Made by a program: the position numbers and the translations under genes. Below the pieces are notes generated by a model. That model was not told the DNA's origin. It saw only the letters and a program-made list of their open reading frames with translations, and made no database searches. This document shows positions 1 to 5,605 of a stretch of DNA of 5,605 nucleotides, piece after piece. The stretch is taken from NCBI GenBank assembly GCA_943371625.1, contig CALRVN010000267.1, positions 1 to 5,605 on the forward strand, in the 5' to 3' direction. Origin of the DNA: Hyphomicrobium_A sp943371625 (GTDB taxonomy: Bacteria; Pseudomonadota; Alphaproteobacteria; Rhizobiales; Hyphomicrobiaceae). Within the stretch, counting starts at the first letter, position 1. Each line of letters begins with the position of its first letter.

Positions 1-680
1 AGCGCGGTAATTTCCTTCTCGTTGGCGAACAGGATGTCGGTGCCGTTCTTGACCAGCTTGCGGAAGTCCGCCCGGTGGCGATCGACGCAGAATGCATCCG
101 ACAGCGACAGCGCCGTCTTTCGCCCTGCCTTCGTGGCGATCTCGGCGGCCGCGTAATACGCCGCCTTCGCCTCCGGCTTATCGAACAGATAGCCTTCCAG
201 GTACGTCACCTTCGCCGCGGCGATCATCGCTGCGTCGACTTCGGCAGTGCCGAGCTCCGTGCTGGCGCCGAGGAACGTGTTCATGGTGCGCTCGCCATCC
301 GGCGTCACCAGGATGAGGCACACGGCCGTCGGCATGCCGCTCGTCGCCGGGCCCGTCTCGAACGACACCCCGACGGAGCGGATGTCGTGCCAGAACACTT
401 TGCCGAACTGGTCGTCGGCGACGCGCCCGATGAAGGCCCCGCGTCCCCCGAATGATGCAACCCCGGCAATCGTGTTCGCTGCAGAGCCGCCCGAGCGCTC
501 GATCGACGGCCCCATGAGGCCGTACAGCCGGTCGGCCTCACCGGCATCGATGAGCCGCATGAACCCCTTGTCGAGGTTCTGCTTCGACAGGAAAGCGTCG
601 TCACAGCGCCCGATGATGTCGACGATGGCATTGCCGATGCCGACAACGTCATAGCGCGCCTCTTGCCCCGTAACCTGCAT
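1..680 (-). CDS. PfkB-family kinase, probably adenosine kinase (partial, 3' end missing)
   Basis: This is the N-terminal 226 residues of a ribokinase/PfkB-fold kinase, which transfers a phosphate from ATP to a sugar or nucleoside hydroxyl. It begins MQVTGQEARYDVVGIGNAIV, the usual first beta strand with the substrate-side GNAIVD motif (residues 16-21). The PfkB signature 1 region follows, with GGSAANT at 64-70 and GGRGAFIGRVADDQFG at 78-93. A segment FANEKEI (218-224) resembles the NxxE region before the nucleotide site. The C-terminal DTxGAGD catalytic/anion-hole motif must lie beyond the left edge; family members are about 330 residues. The overall wording resembles proteins annotated as adenosine kinase in Rhizobiales, which would salvage adenosine to AMP in the cytoplasm; fructokinase or another PfkB substrate is possible. 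The ATG at 680-678 is preceded by a G-rich stretch that may act as a weak ribosome binding site. Family assignment is firm, substrate is inference. Confidence 0.85.
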   Translation of the reverse strand, partial: MQVTGQEARYDVVGIGNAIVDIIGRCDDAFLSKQNLDKGFMRLIDAGEADRLYGLMGPSIERSGGSAANTIAGVASFGGRGAFIGRVADDQFGKVFWHDIRSVGVSFETGPATSGMPTAVCLILVTPDGERTMNTFLGASTELGTAEVDAAMIAAAKVTYLEGYLFDKPEAKAAYYAAAEIATKAGRKTALSLSDAFCVDRHRADFRKLVKNGTDILFANEKEITA

Positions 681-707
681 ATCGCCCCCGATGCCAAGAA
701 TGCGCGC

Positions 708-735
708 ACTATAGGCACCAAGCCGCCGACCACAA
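708..735 (-). promoter_or_regulatory. Candidate sigma-70-type promoter for the PfkB kinase gene
   Basis: On the minus strand a TTGTGG box (735-730) is followed after 16 bases by TATAGT (713-708), a five-of-six match to the -10 consensus. Transcription would begin near 701, giving a leader of about 20 bases before the ATG at 680. The -35 box matches only three of six positions. The location in the 95-base gap after holA fits an independent promoter. Seen by eye only. Confidence 0.4.
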
Positions 736-741
736 GCCGCC
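719..741. repeat. Short direct repeat CAAGCCGCC in the kinase promoter
   Basis: The 9-base word CAAGCCGCC occurs at 719-727 and again at 733-741, a period of 14 bases. The copies overlap the -35 box and spacer of the candidate kinase promoter. They could be half-sites for a regulator, or chance in a GC-rich intergenic stretch. No terminator-like hairpin with a T-run is visible between 681 and 775. Confidence 0.4.
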
Positions 742-775
742 AGCGCCGCACGCGAAAGTACGCCGCTCCTGGAGG

Positions 776-1813
776 TTAACTCGATGACCGCCCTGGCTTA
801 GGCCGCGCGGCCGTCGCCACTGTTATCAGCAGCTCCTCGGTGATTGCTTCCTCAAGGGCCGAGTTGAGCCGCGCCGCTTTGGCAGCCTCGGCCGTCCGCC
901 CCAGAACTTGGGCAAGCCGCGGCGAGGTCCACATGCGGCATTGCAGCCCGATGGCGTCCTTCATCTTGAAGTGCACCGGCGGCCGCTGCTGCCGCATGAC
1001 CTCTTCGAACGATGCCCCTGCGTCGAGTTCGGCCCGGATCCGGTGCAGCCGCTGCAGCGACCGTTGCAGCGCTGTGATGATCATCTGCGGGCTCTCTCCG
1101 GCGGCAACGGCACGCGAGAACTCAGCAACCGCCCGCGCCGCATCCCCCGACGCCGCGGCGTTGAGCGTGCGATCAATGGCCAGTTCGGACGCATCGCCGA
1201 CGATCGCCTCCACATCTGCGGCATCGATCTGCGCTTTGCCGGAGGCGAACAGCGCCAGCTTCTCGATCTCCCCGCGCGACATCGCCCGGTCGGCACCCAT
1301 GCGCGCCGCCAGCATTTCACGGGCATCGGAAGTGATGGTGAGGCCGTGGGCCTTGAGCGTCTCGCGAATCAACCCGTCAATGTCGCCGGCCTCGTCGCCA
1401 TAGCAGGCCACAGCCGCCGCCTGCGCCGACTTCTCAAACAGCGCCCGCATGGAATCGGTCGGCTTTAGATTGCCGGCCTCGACGATCAGGGTCGCCGCCA
1501 GCGTGCCGCCATCGAGCAATGGCTGCAGCGCTGCGGCATTGATGCGCCGGCCAGCGTTGGCGCGCACGACCTTTGAGCCACCGAACATGGGGATGGTCTG
1601 GAGTTCGACCGCGAGCCGGTCGGGGTCGTTGTCGAGATCGCTGTCGTCGATGCGCACGATCTCGCCGGCGTCGCGCGCGGCAACGAGGGCCGCGAGCTTC
1701 TGACCCCGCTCCGCGATAAGTCCTGCGTCGGTGCCGTAGAACAGCACCGCTGCGTATTTCGGTCCTGGCGGGTTGAGAAACGAATTCGCCTGATGTGCCT
1801 TGATGGCTACCAT
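776..1813 (-). CDS. holA: DNA polymerase III subunit delta
   Basis: This 345-residue protein is the delta subunit of the clamp-loader complex, which opens the beta sliding clamp and loads it on primed DNA. The length matches the family (E. coli HolA is about 343). The N-terminal domain shows VLFYGTDAGLIAERG (23-37), the degenerate AAA+ start typical of delta, then an acidic stretch DDSDLDNDPDRL (56-67) and IPMFGGSKVVR (74-84), the IPxFxxxKVV region conserved in HolA. VEAGNLKPTDSMRALFEKS (111-129) and RMGADRAMSRGEIEKLALF (171-189) are further family landmarks. The C-terminal part is the helical collar domain. The frame is open 44 codons further upstream to 1945, but that extension overlaps lptE, is arginine-rich and looks non-coding, so I place the start at the ATG 1813-1811 (MVAIKAHQANSF). 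The gap to lptE is 52 bases. The upstream ribosome binding site is weak and a palindrome covers the start codon. Confidence 0.95.
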   Translation of the reverse strand: MVAIKAHQANSFLNPPGPKYAAVLFYGTDAGLIAERGQKLAALVAARDAGEIVRIDDSDLDNDPDRLAVELQTIPMFGGSKVVRANAGRRINAAALQPLLDGGTLAATLIVEAGNLKPTDSMRALFEKSAQAAAVACYGDEAGDIDGLIRETLKAHGLTITSDAREMLAARMGADRAMSRGEIEKLALFASGKAQIDAADVEAIVGDASELAIDRTLNAAASGDAARAVAEFSRAVAAGESPQMIITALQRSLQRLHRIRAELDAGASFEEVMRQQRPPVHFKMKDAIGLQCRMWTSPRLAQVLGRTAEAAKAARLNSALEEAITEELLITVATAARPKPGRSSS

Positions 1814-1828
1814 GATCGCGCGCTCATG
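1811..1828. repeat. Near-perfect 18-base palindrome over the holA start codon
   Basis: CATGATCGCGCGCTCATG pairs with itself at 16 of 18 positions; the only mismatch pair is 1816/1823. The holA ATG (1813-1811) is the end of its 3' arm on the transcript, so the mRNA could fold a short GC-rich hairpin over the start codon. Whether this has any effect is unknown. Confidence 0.5.
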
Positions 1829-1865
1829 CTGAACGCGCGGTCTATAGCACGGAGTGCTCTGGAGT

Positions 1866-2402
1866 TCAGGCCTGGCCCGAGAGGTAAGCGGCGATACGGC
1901 CCTTAAGCTCCTCGCCCACCGTCTTGGCGGCGCGATCCTCGGCATCCTGGCGCGCCCGCACGTTGGCGAACACGCTGTCGAAGCGCTGGAAGGCGACCCG
2001 GCCGTCGCTCTCGCCCTGCAGAGCGACCGAGCGATCCGCCAGGCGAACCAGCCTGAAGGTCGTCCTGAGGTTATAGACGCTGCCCGACGAGTTGCCGTCC
2101 TCTTTCACCAGCGTTGGCGTCAGAGATTCACGGATCACGATCTCAAGACGATAGACCGGCTCATGCGCCAGTCCGCCACCCGTCGACTGGTAGATGATCT
2201 CGTTGCGCAGCCGCTGGCCGACGCGGCCAGGGATGGGCGCGATCTCGAGCTGAGCGAGCTTTTCATTGACGTCGGGCCCGCCCACGATGGCGCTCGACGC
2301 ATACATCGGACGGAAACCGGAATCGCCGCAGCCTGCCACAAGCATGGATGCCGCGGCACACGCCAACAAAACCCTGATCGTCCCTCGGCGGCGAGCGTTC
2401 AA
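1866..2402 (-). CDS. lptE: LPS-assembly lipoprotein LptE (TTG start)
   Basis: This 178-residue protein is LptE (formerly RlpB), the lipoprotein that plugs the LptD barrel and helps place lipopolysaccharide in the outer leaflet of the outer membrane. The N-terminus is a lipoprotein signal: basic NARRRGTIR (2-10), a hydrophobic core VLLACAAASM (11-20) and the lipobox LVAGC (21-25), so Cys25 would be lipidated and become residue 1. GFRPMY (29-34) follows, the segment that marks LptE in many proteobacteria. The rest is low in strong motifs, as usual in this family, and ends in a charged helix (RARQDAEDRAAKTVGEELK). The start is TTG at 2402-2400: no ATG or GTG lies between the leuS stop and this codon in frame, and the first downstream ATG (Met20) would destroy the signal peptide. 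GGGGGA six bases upstream supports it. Between leuS and holA, as in E. coli, which strengthens the name. Confidence 0.92.
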   Translation of the reverse strand: MNARRRGTIRVLLACAAASMLVAGCGDSGFRPMYASSAIVGGPDVNEKLAQLEIAPIPGRVGQRLRNEIIYQSTGGGLAHEPVYRLEIVIRESLTPTLVKEDGNSSGSVYNLRTTFRLVRLADRSVALQGESDGRVAFQRFDSVFANVRARQDAEDRAAKTVGEELKGRIAAYLSGQA

Positions 2403-2408
2403 GCGCCG

Positions 2409-2414
2409 TCCCCC
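2409..2414 (-). promoter_or_regulatory. Ribosome binding site that fixes the lptE TTG start
   Basis: GGGGGA (2414-2409 on the minus strand) lies in the 21-base gap after the leuS stop, with six bases between it and the TTG at 2402. It is a good Shine-Dalgarno-like match at normal spacing and decides the non-ATG start of lptE. Confidence 0.6.
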
Positions 2415-2423
2415 GTGTTCGGC

Positions 2424-5045
2424 CTACACGACGACATTCACAATCTTCTGCGGCACGACGATGACCTTTTTGACCGGTCGCCCTTCGAGAGCCCTCAGCA
2501 CTGGCTCGAGTTTGAGCGCAGCAGCCTCGATCTCCCCGGAATCGGCCGTTCGGGCAATCGTCAATTCGTCCCGCCTCTTACCATTCACCTGTACGGCAAT
2601 GGTAATCGTATCGTCAACGAGCAAGGCCGGGTCCGCCTCGGGCCACGCCTGATTGGCCAGGAGTGTGTTGTATCCGAGCCGCGCCCATGATTCCTCGGCC
2701 AAATGTGGCACCATCGGGCCGATCATCTGCACCAGAAACTCGAGCGCCTCCCGCTGGGCCCAGGCGAAATCCGTCCCCGGTTTCCCCAGCGATCCACTGA
2801 GAACATTTGCGAACTCGTAGACCTGGGCCACGGCAACGTTAAAGCGCAGCCCCTCGATGGAGCGCGCCACCTGGTCCAGGGCCTTGTGGGCCGCCCGGCG
2901 CAGCGCCGTTGCATCGGGACCGAACGTCTCCGGCTTCGGCGTCCCCGGCGCGACGGCGCCCTCCGCTCCCTGGTCGATGATCCGCCAGACGCGCTGCACG
3001 AAACGGCGGGCACCCTCAACGCCGACATCGGTATAGATGACGTCGCGTTCCGGCGGGCTGTCCGACAGCACGAACCACCGCGCGACGTCCGCCCCGTAGC
3101 GCGATACGAAGTCGACGAGGTCGACCGTGTTCTTCCGCGACTTCGACATCTTCTCGATCTGGCCGATGACCGCCGGCTCGCCCGTGGCGATCTCGAACGC
3201 CTTCCGCGCCGCGCCTTCTCCCTCGATGCGCACCTGCGTCGGCTGCAGCCAGCCGCCGTGCCGCGACTTATACGTCTCGTGCGTGACCATGCCCTGCGTG
3301 AACAGAGCCCCGAACGGCTCGCGTACGTTCTGGTTCAGCTTCAGATTGCCGGTGTCGCACATCGCGCGCGTGAAGAAGCGCGAATAGAGCAGATGCAAGA
3401 TCGCGTGCTCGATGCCGCCGATGTACTGGTCGACCGGCAGCCAATAGGCAGCCGCTTCCTTGTCGACCGGCGTCTTGGCATACGGAGAGGTGAAGCGGGC
3501 GAAGTACCACGACGAGTCGACGAACGTATCCATCGTGTCGGTCTCGCGCGTCGCCTTACCGCCGCAGCTCGGACACTTGACGTGCTTCCACGTCGGATGC
3601 CGGTCGAGCGGATTACCAGGCTTGTCGAACGTCGCGTCCGTCGGCAGCTCTACCGGCAGATCGGCCTCCGGCACTGGCACCGTGCCGCACTTTTCGCAAT
3701 GGATGACTGGGATCGGGCAGCCCCAGTAGCGCTGACGCGAGATGCCCCAGTCGCGCAGGCGGTAGTTCACCTTGCGCTGGCCAACGGGCTTCTTGTTCAG
3801 CTTCGCCTTTTCGAGACGGCTGGCCGCTTCCTCGAAGGCTGCCTCTGTGGTCAGGCCGTCGAGGAACGACGAGTTGATCATCGTGCCTTCGCCGTCGAAG
3901 GCCTTGTCCTTGATGACAAAGGTCTCCGCGTCCTCGCCCGGCGGCAGGATGACCGGCTTGAACGGCAGGCTGTACTTGCGCGCGAAGTCGAGGTCGCGCT
4001 GGTCGCCCGACGGGCAGCCGAAGATGGCGCCGGTGCCGTAGTCCATCAGGATGAAGTTCGCGACATAGACCGGCAGCGTCCAGTTCTTGTCGAACGGATG
4101 CACGACCCGGATGCCCGTGTCGAAACCCTGCTTCTCGGCCGTCTCCAGCTCGGCGACTGACGTGCCCATGTGCCGGCACTCGTCGCAGAACGCGGCCAGC
4201 GCCGGGTTCTTCTCCGATGCTGCTTTCGCCAGCGGATGGTCGGGCGCCAGCGCCACGAACGCCGCGCCGAAGAGCGTATCCGGCCGCGTCGTATAAACCT
4301 CGACCTCGGTTTCACCTTCCGGCGCCGTCTTCTTGTCGAGCGCGAAGCGAACCATCAGACCGTCCGAGCGGCCGATCCAGTTCGCCTGCATCAGGCGCAC
4401 CTTCTCGGGCCACTTGTCCAGCGTCTGCAACGCTTCCAGCAGCTCGTCGGCGTAGTCGGTGATGCGGAAGAACCATTGCGTCAGCTCGCGCTGCTCGACG
4501 AGCGCGCCCGACCGCCAGCCACGGCCGTCGATCACCTGTTCGTTGGCGAGCACCGTATGGTCCACCGGATCCCAGTTGACCTTCGAGGACTTGCGGTAGG
4601 CGAGGCCCTTCTTGAGCAGGTCTAAGAACAACTTCTGCTGGTGCTCGTAGTACTCCGGCGAGCAGGTGGCGACCTCGCGCGACCAGTCTAGCGAGAAGCC
4701 CATCGACTTTAGCTGCCGCCGCATCGTGTCGATGTTCTGGTACGTCCACTCGGCCGGATGCACCTTCCGCTCCATGGCGGCGTTCTCTGCCGGCATGCCG
4801 AACGCATCCCACCCCATCGGGTGCAACACGTTGAAACCCTTTGCCCTTTTATAGCGTGCGAAGACGTCGCCCATGGTGTAGTTGCGGGAATGGCCGACAT
4901 GGATGCGCCCCGACGGATAGGGGAACATCTCGAGCACGTAGCACTTGGTGCGCTCGTCCTTGTTGGAGGCCCGGAAGATGTCCGCCTTGTCCCAGGCGTC
5001 TTGCCAGTGCTTTTCGCGTGCGGGCGCGTCGTATTGAGTGGCCAT
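2424..5045 (-). CDS. leuS: Leucyl-tRNA synthetase
   Basis: This 873-residue class Ia aminoacyl-tRNA synthetase charges tRNA-Leu with leucine in the cytoplasm; E. coli LeuS is about 860. Order of parts: FPYPSGRIHVGHSRNYTMGD (41-60) with the HIGH motif as HVGH (49-52); HPMGWDAFGMPAENAA (75-90), typical of LeuS; the inserted CP1 editing domain with TTRPDTLFG (252-260), whose Thr257 should equal E. coli Thr252, and GTGAIFGCPSGDQRDLDF (337-354), whose Asp351 should equal the amino-group-binding Asp345. RDWGISRQRYWGCPIP (431-446) returns to the catalytic core. A zinc-ribbon insertion carries Cys450/Cys453 and Cys491/Cys494. ETDTMDTFVDSSWYFARF (501-518) and the KMSKS loop (632-636) follow, then the helical anticodon-binding domain (about 660-800) and the C-terminal domain ending VVPQKIVNVVV. 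All catalytic landmarks are present, so it should be functional. The ATG at 5045-5043 gives the normal MATQYDAPAREKHWQ start; its ribosome binding site is weak. First gene of the leuS-lptE-holA block. Confidence 0.98.
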   Translation of the reverse strand: MATQYDAPAREKHWQDAWDKADIFRASNKDERTKCYVLEMFPYPSGRIHVGHSRNYTMGDVFARYKRAKGFNVLHPMGWDAFGMPAENAAMERKVHPAEWTYQNIDTMRRQLKSMGFSLDWSREVATCSPEYYEHQQKLFLDLLKKGLAYRKSSKVNWDPVDHTVLANEQVIDGRGWRSGALVEQRELTQWFFRITDYADELLEALQTLDKWPEKVRLMQANWIGRSDGLMVRFALDKKTAPEGETEVEVYTTRPDTLFGAAFVALAPDHPLAKAASEKNPALAAFCDECRHMGTSVAELETAEKQGFDTGIRVVHPFDKNWTLPVYVANFILMDYGTGAIFGCPSGDQRDLDFARKYSLPFKPVILPPGEDAETFVIKDKAFDGEGTMINSSFLDGLTTEAAFEEAASRLEKAKLNKKPVGQRKVNYRLRDWGISRQRYWGCPIPVIHCEKCGTVPVPEADLPVELPTDATFDKPGNPLDRHPTWKHVKCPSCGGKATRETDTMDTFVDSSWYFARFTSPYAKTPVDKEAAAYWLPVDQYIGGIEHAILHLLYSRFFTRAMCDTGNLKLNQNVREPFGALFTQGMVTHETYKSRHGGWLQPTQVRIEGEGAARKAFEIATGEPAVIGQIEKMSKSRKNTVDLVDFVSRYGADVARWFVLSDSPPERDVIYTDVGVEGARRFVQRVWRIIDQGAEGAVAPGTPKPETFGPDATALRRAAHKALDQVARSIEGLRFNVAVAQVYEFANVLSGSLGKPGTDFAWAQREALEFLVQMIGPMVPHLAEESWARLGYNTLLANQAWPEADPALLVDDTITIAVQVNGKRRDELTIARTADSGEIEAAALKLEPVLRALEGRPVKKVIVVPQKIVNVVV

Positions 5046-5086
5046 ACGGCGTCGAACTTTCAGGATTTAGAGGCTTTGAGCGGCGT

Positions 5087-5115
5087 AATGAGCCTTAAAG
5101 CACCATTTGGGTCAA
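5087..5115 (-). promoter_or_regulatory. Candidate promoter of the leuS-lptE-holA operon
   Basis: On the minus strand CTTGACC contains TTGACC (5115-5110), five of six to the -35 consensus and a full match to the alphaproteobacterial CTTGAC form. After 17 bases comes CTCATT (5092-5087), a poor -10. Transcription would begin near 5080, leaving a leader of about 35 bases without an evident riboswitch, T-box or attenuator. The -35 is convincing, the -10 is not. Confidence 0.35.
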
Positions 5116-5120
5116 GGCGG
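5114..5120 (+). promoter_or_regulatory. Ribosome binding site of the YggS-family gene
   Basis: AAGGCGG starts eleven bases before the ATG at 5125; its AAGG core ends seven bases before the start. This supports the ATG over the only in-frame upstream alternative, a TTG at 5107. It overlaps the candidate -35 box of the divergent leuS promoter. Confidence 0.5.
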
Positions 5121-5124
5121 TCGG

Positions 5125-5605
5125 ATGACACCAGAGACTGAGGCAGCGGCCGGAGCCGTCGGGCGGCTCGCCGAAACCGAGGCGACGATCGCCGCGGCGG
5201 CGCGCGAGGCGGGACGCGATCCAGCCAGCGTGAGCGTGATTGCCGTCTCTAAGACCTTCGACGTCCCCGACATCCTCCCGGTTCTTGAGGCCGGACACCG
5301 GGAGTTCGGCGAGAACCGCGTCCAGGAGGCGAAGGGCAAGTGGCCCGCGCTGAAGGCTCAATTCCCCGACACGCACCTGCACCTCATCGGCCCCCTGCAG
5401 TCCAACAAGGCCAAGGAAGCGGTCGAACTGTTCGACGCTATCCACTCGATCGACCGCGAGAAGATCGCTCGCGCCATCGCCGACGAGATGGCGAAGCAGG
5501 GCAAGCGGCTCGAGCTGTTCATTCAGGTCAACACCGGCGAGGAGCTGCAGAAGGCTGGCATCGCCCCGCGCGAGCTGCCTGATTTCGTCCGTCTCTGCCG
5601 CGAGC
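5125..5605 (+). CDS. yggS: YggS/PLPBP-family pyridoxal phosphate-binding protein (partial, 3' end missing)
   Basis: These are the first 160 residues of a single-domain PLP-binding protein with the fold-type III (alanine-racemase-like) barrel. The family (E. coli YggS, human PLPBP) has no known enzyme reaction and is implicated in vitamin B6 and amino/keto-acid homeostasis. Visible landmarks: VSVIAVSKTFDV (36-47) with Lys43 in the AVSKT context as the expected PLP Schiff-base lysine; FGENRVQEAKGKW (61-73), the family FGENYVQE block; HLIGPLQSNKAK (86-97), the family HxIGxLQxNK block; and QVNTGEELQKAG (134-145), corresponding to the QVNxxxExxKxG strand. The family is usually 220-240 residues, so about a third is beyond the right edge, including the phosphate-binding end of the barrel. 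The ATG has an AAGG-type ribosome binding site. It is divergent from leuS across 79 bases. Family call is firm; cellular role is inferred from the family. Confidence 0.95.
   Translation, partial: MTPETEAAAGAVGRLAETEATIAAAAREAGRDPASVSVIAVSKTFDVPDILPVLEAGHREFGENRVQEAKGKWPALKAQFPDTHLHLIGPLQSNKAKEAVELFDAIHSIDREKIARAIADEMAKQGKRLELFIQVNTGEELQKAGIAPRELPDFVRLCRE

Noticed and set aside
305..751. 148-codon minus-strand frame overlapping the kinase
   Set aside because: It is in a different frame from the PfkB-kinase reading, which carries the family motifs from 680 downward; its translation is arginine- and serine-rich with no domain.
681..775. Rho-independent terminator after holA
   Set aside because: There are GC-rich words and a tiny CTCC-A-GGAG palindrome after the stop, but no stable stem followed by a T-run on the transcribed strand.
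1814..1945. 44-codon N-terminal extension of holA to an upstream ATG
   Set aside because: The added part overlaps the lptE 3' end, is rich in arginine and proline like an out-of-frame translation, and HolA family length fits the ATG at 1813.
1854..2690. Open frame of 278 codons on the plus strand across lptE and the leuS 3' end
   Set aside because: It is antisense to two well supported genes, spans their junction, and its translation has no recognisable motif or start signal.
2703..4160. Open frame of 485 codons on the plus strand, opposite leuS
   Set aside because: It lies wholly antisense to a leuS with every catalytic motif. Its translation is arginine-, leucine- and valine-rich low-information sequence, as expected for the shadow frame of GC-rich coding DNA, and shows no known domain.
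1..5605. Mobile element, CRISPR, tRNA/rRNA gene, toxin-antitoxin or defence system
   Set aside because: No regularly spaced repeats, no terminal inverted repeats, no integrase or transposase motif and no RNA-gene pattern were seen. The window is filled by housekeeping genes.

Overview
This is an ordinary chromosomal housekeeping stretch from a GC-rich bacterium, most likely an alphaproteobacterium of the Rhizobiales/Hyphomicrobiales type. The evidence is the strong GC bias, the protein wording (LptE with a GFRPMY motif after the lipobox, LeuS with GAIFGCP in its editing domain, YggS with QVNTGEE), and the gene order leuS-lptE-holA. The taxonomic placement is inference from motif style, not from a search.

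Layout, left to right. Positions 1-680 (minus strand) hold the N-terminal two thirds of a PfkB-family sugar/nucleoside kinase, probably adenosine kinase, cut by the left edge. Positions 681-775 form a 95-base gap with a plausible promoter for that kinase and a short direct repeat. Positions 776-1813 (minus) are holA, the delta subunit of the DNA polymerase III clamp loader. Positions 1866-2402 (minus) are lptE, the outer-membrane LPS-assembly lipoprotein, which starts with TTG. Positions 2424-5045 (minus) are leuS, leucyl-tRNA synthetase. Positions 5046-5124 are a compact 79-base divergent region. From 5125 to the right edge (plus strand) is the N-terminal part of a YggS/PLPBP-family PLP-binding protein.

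leuS, lptE and holA are co-oriented with gaps of 21 and 52 bases and probably form one operon read leftward. Their joint presence matches the leuS-lptE(rlpB)-holA block known from E. coli and other proteobacteria. The functions are unrelated (translation, outer-membrane assembly, replication), so the linkage is ancestral rather than a pathway. The kinase lies on the same strand but has a larger gap and its own candidate promoter.

I found no mobile element, CRISPR array, tRNA or rRNA gene, toxin-antitoxin pair or defence system. Nothing in the window looks like an undescribed system. The findings below are modest: a non-ATG start, a palindrome over the holA start codon, a repeat in a promoter, an editing-motif variant and a synteny point.
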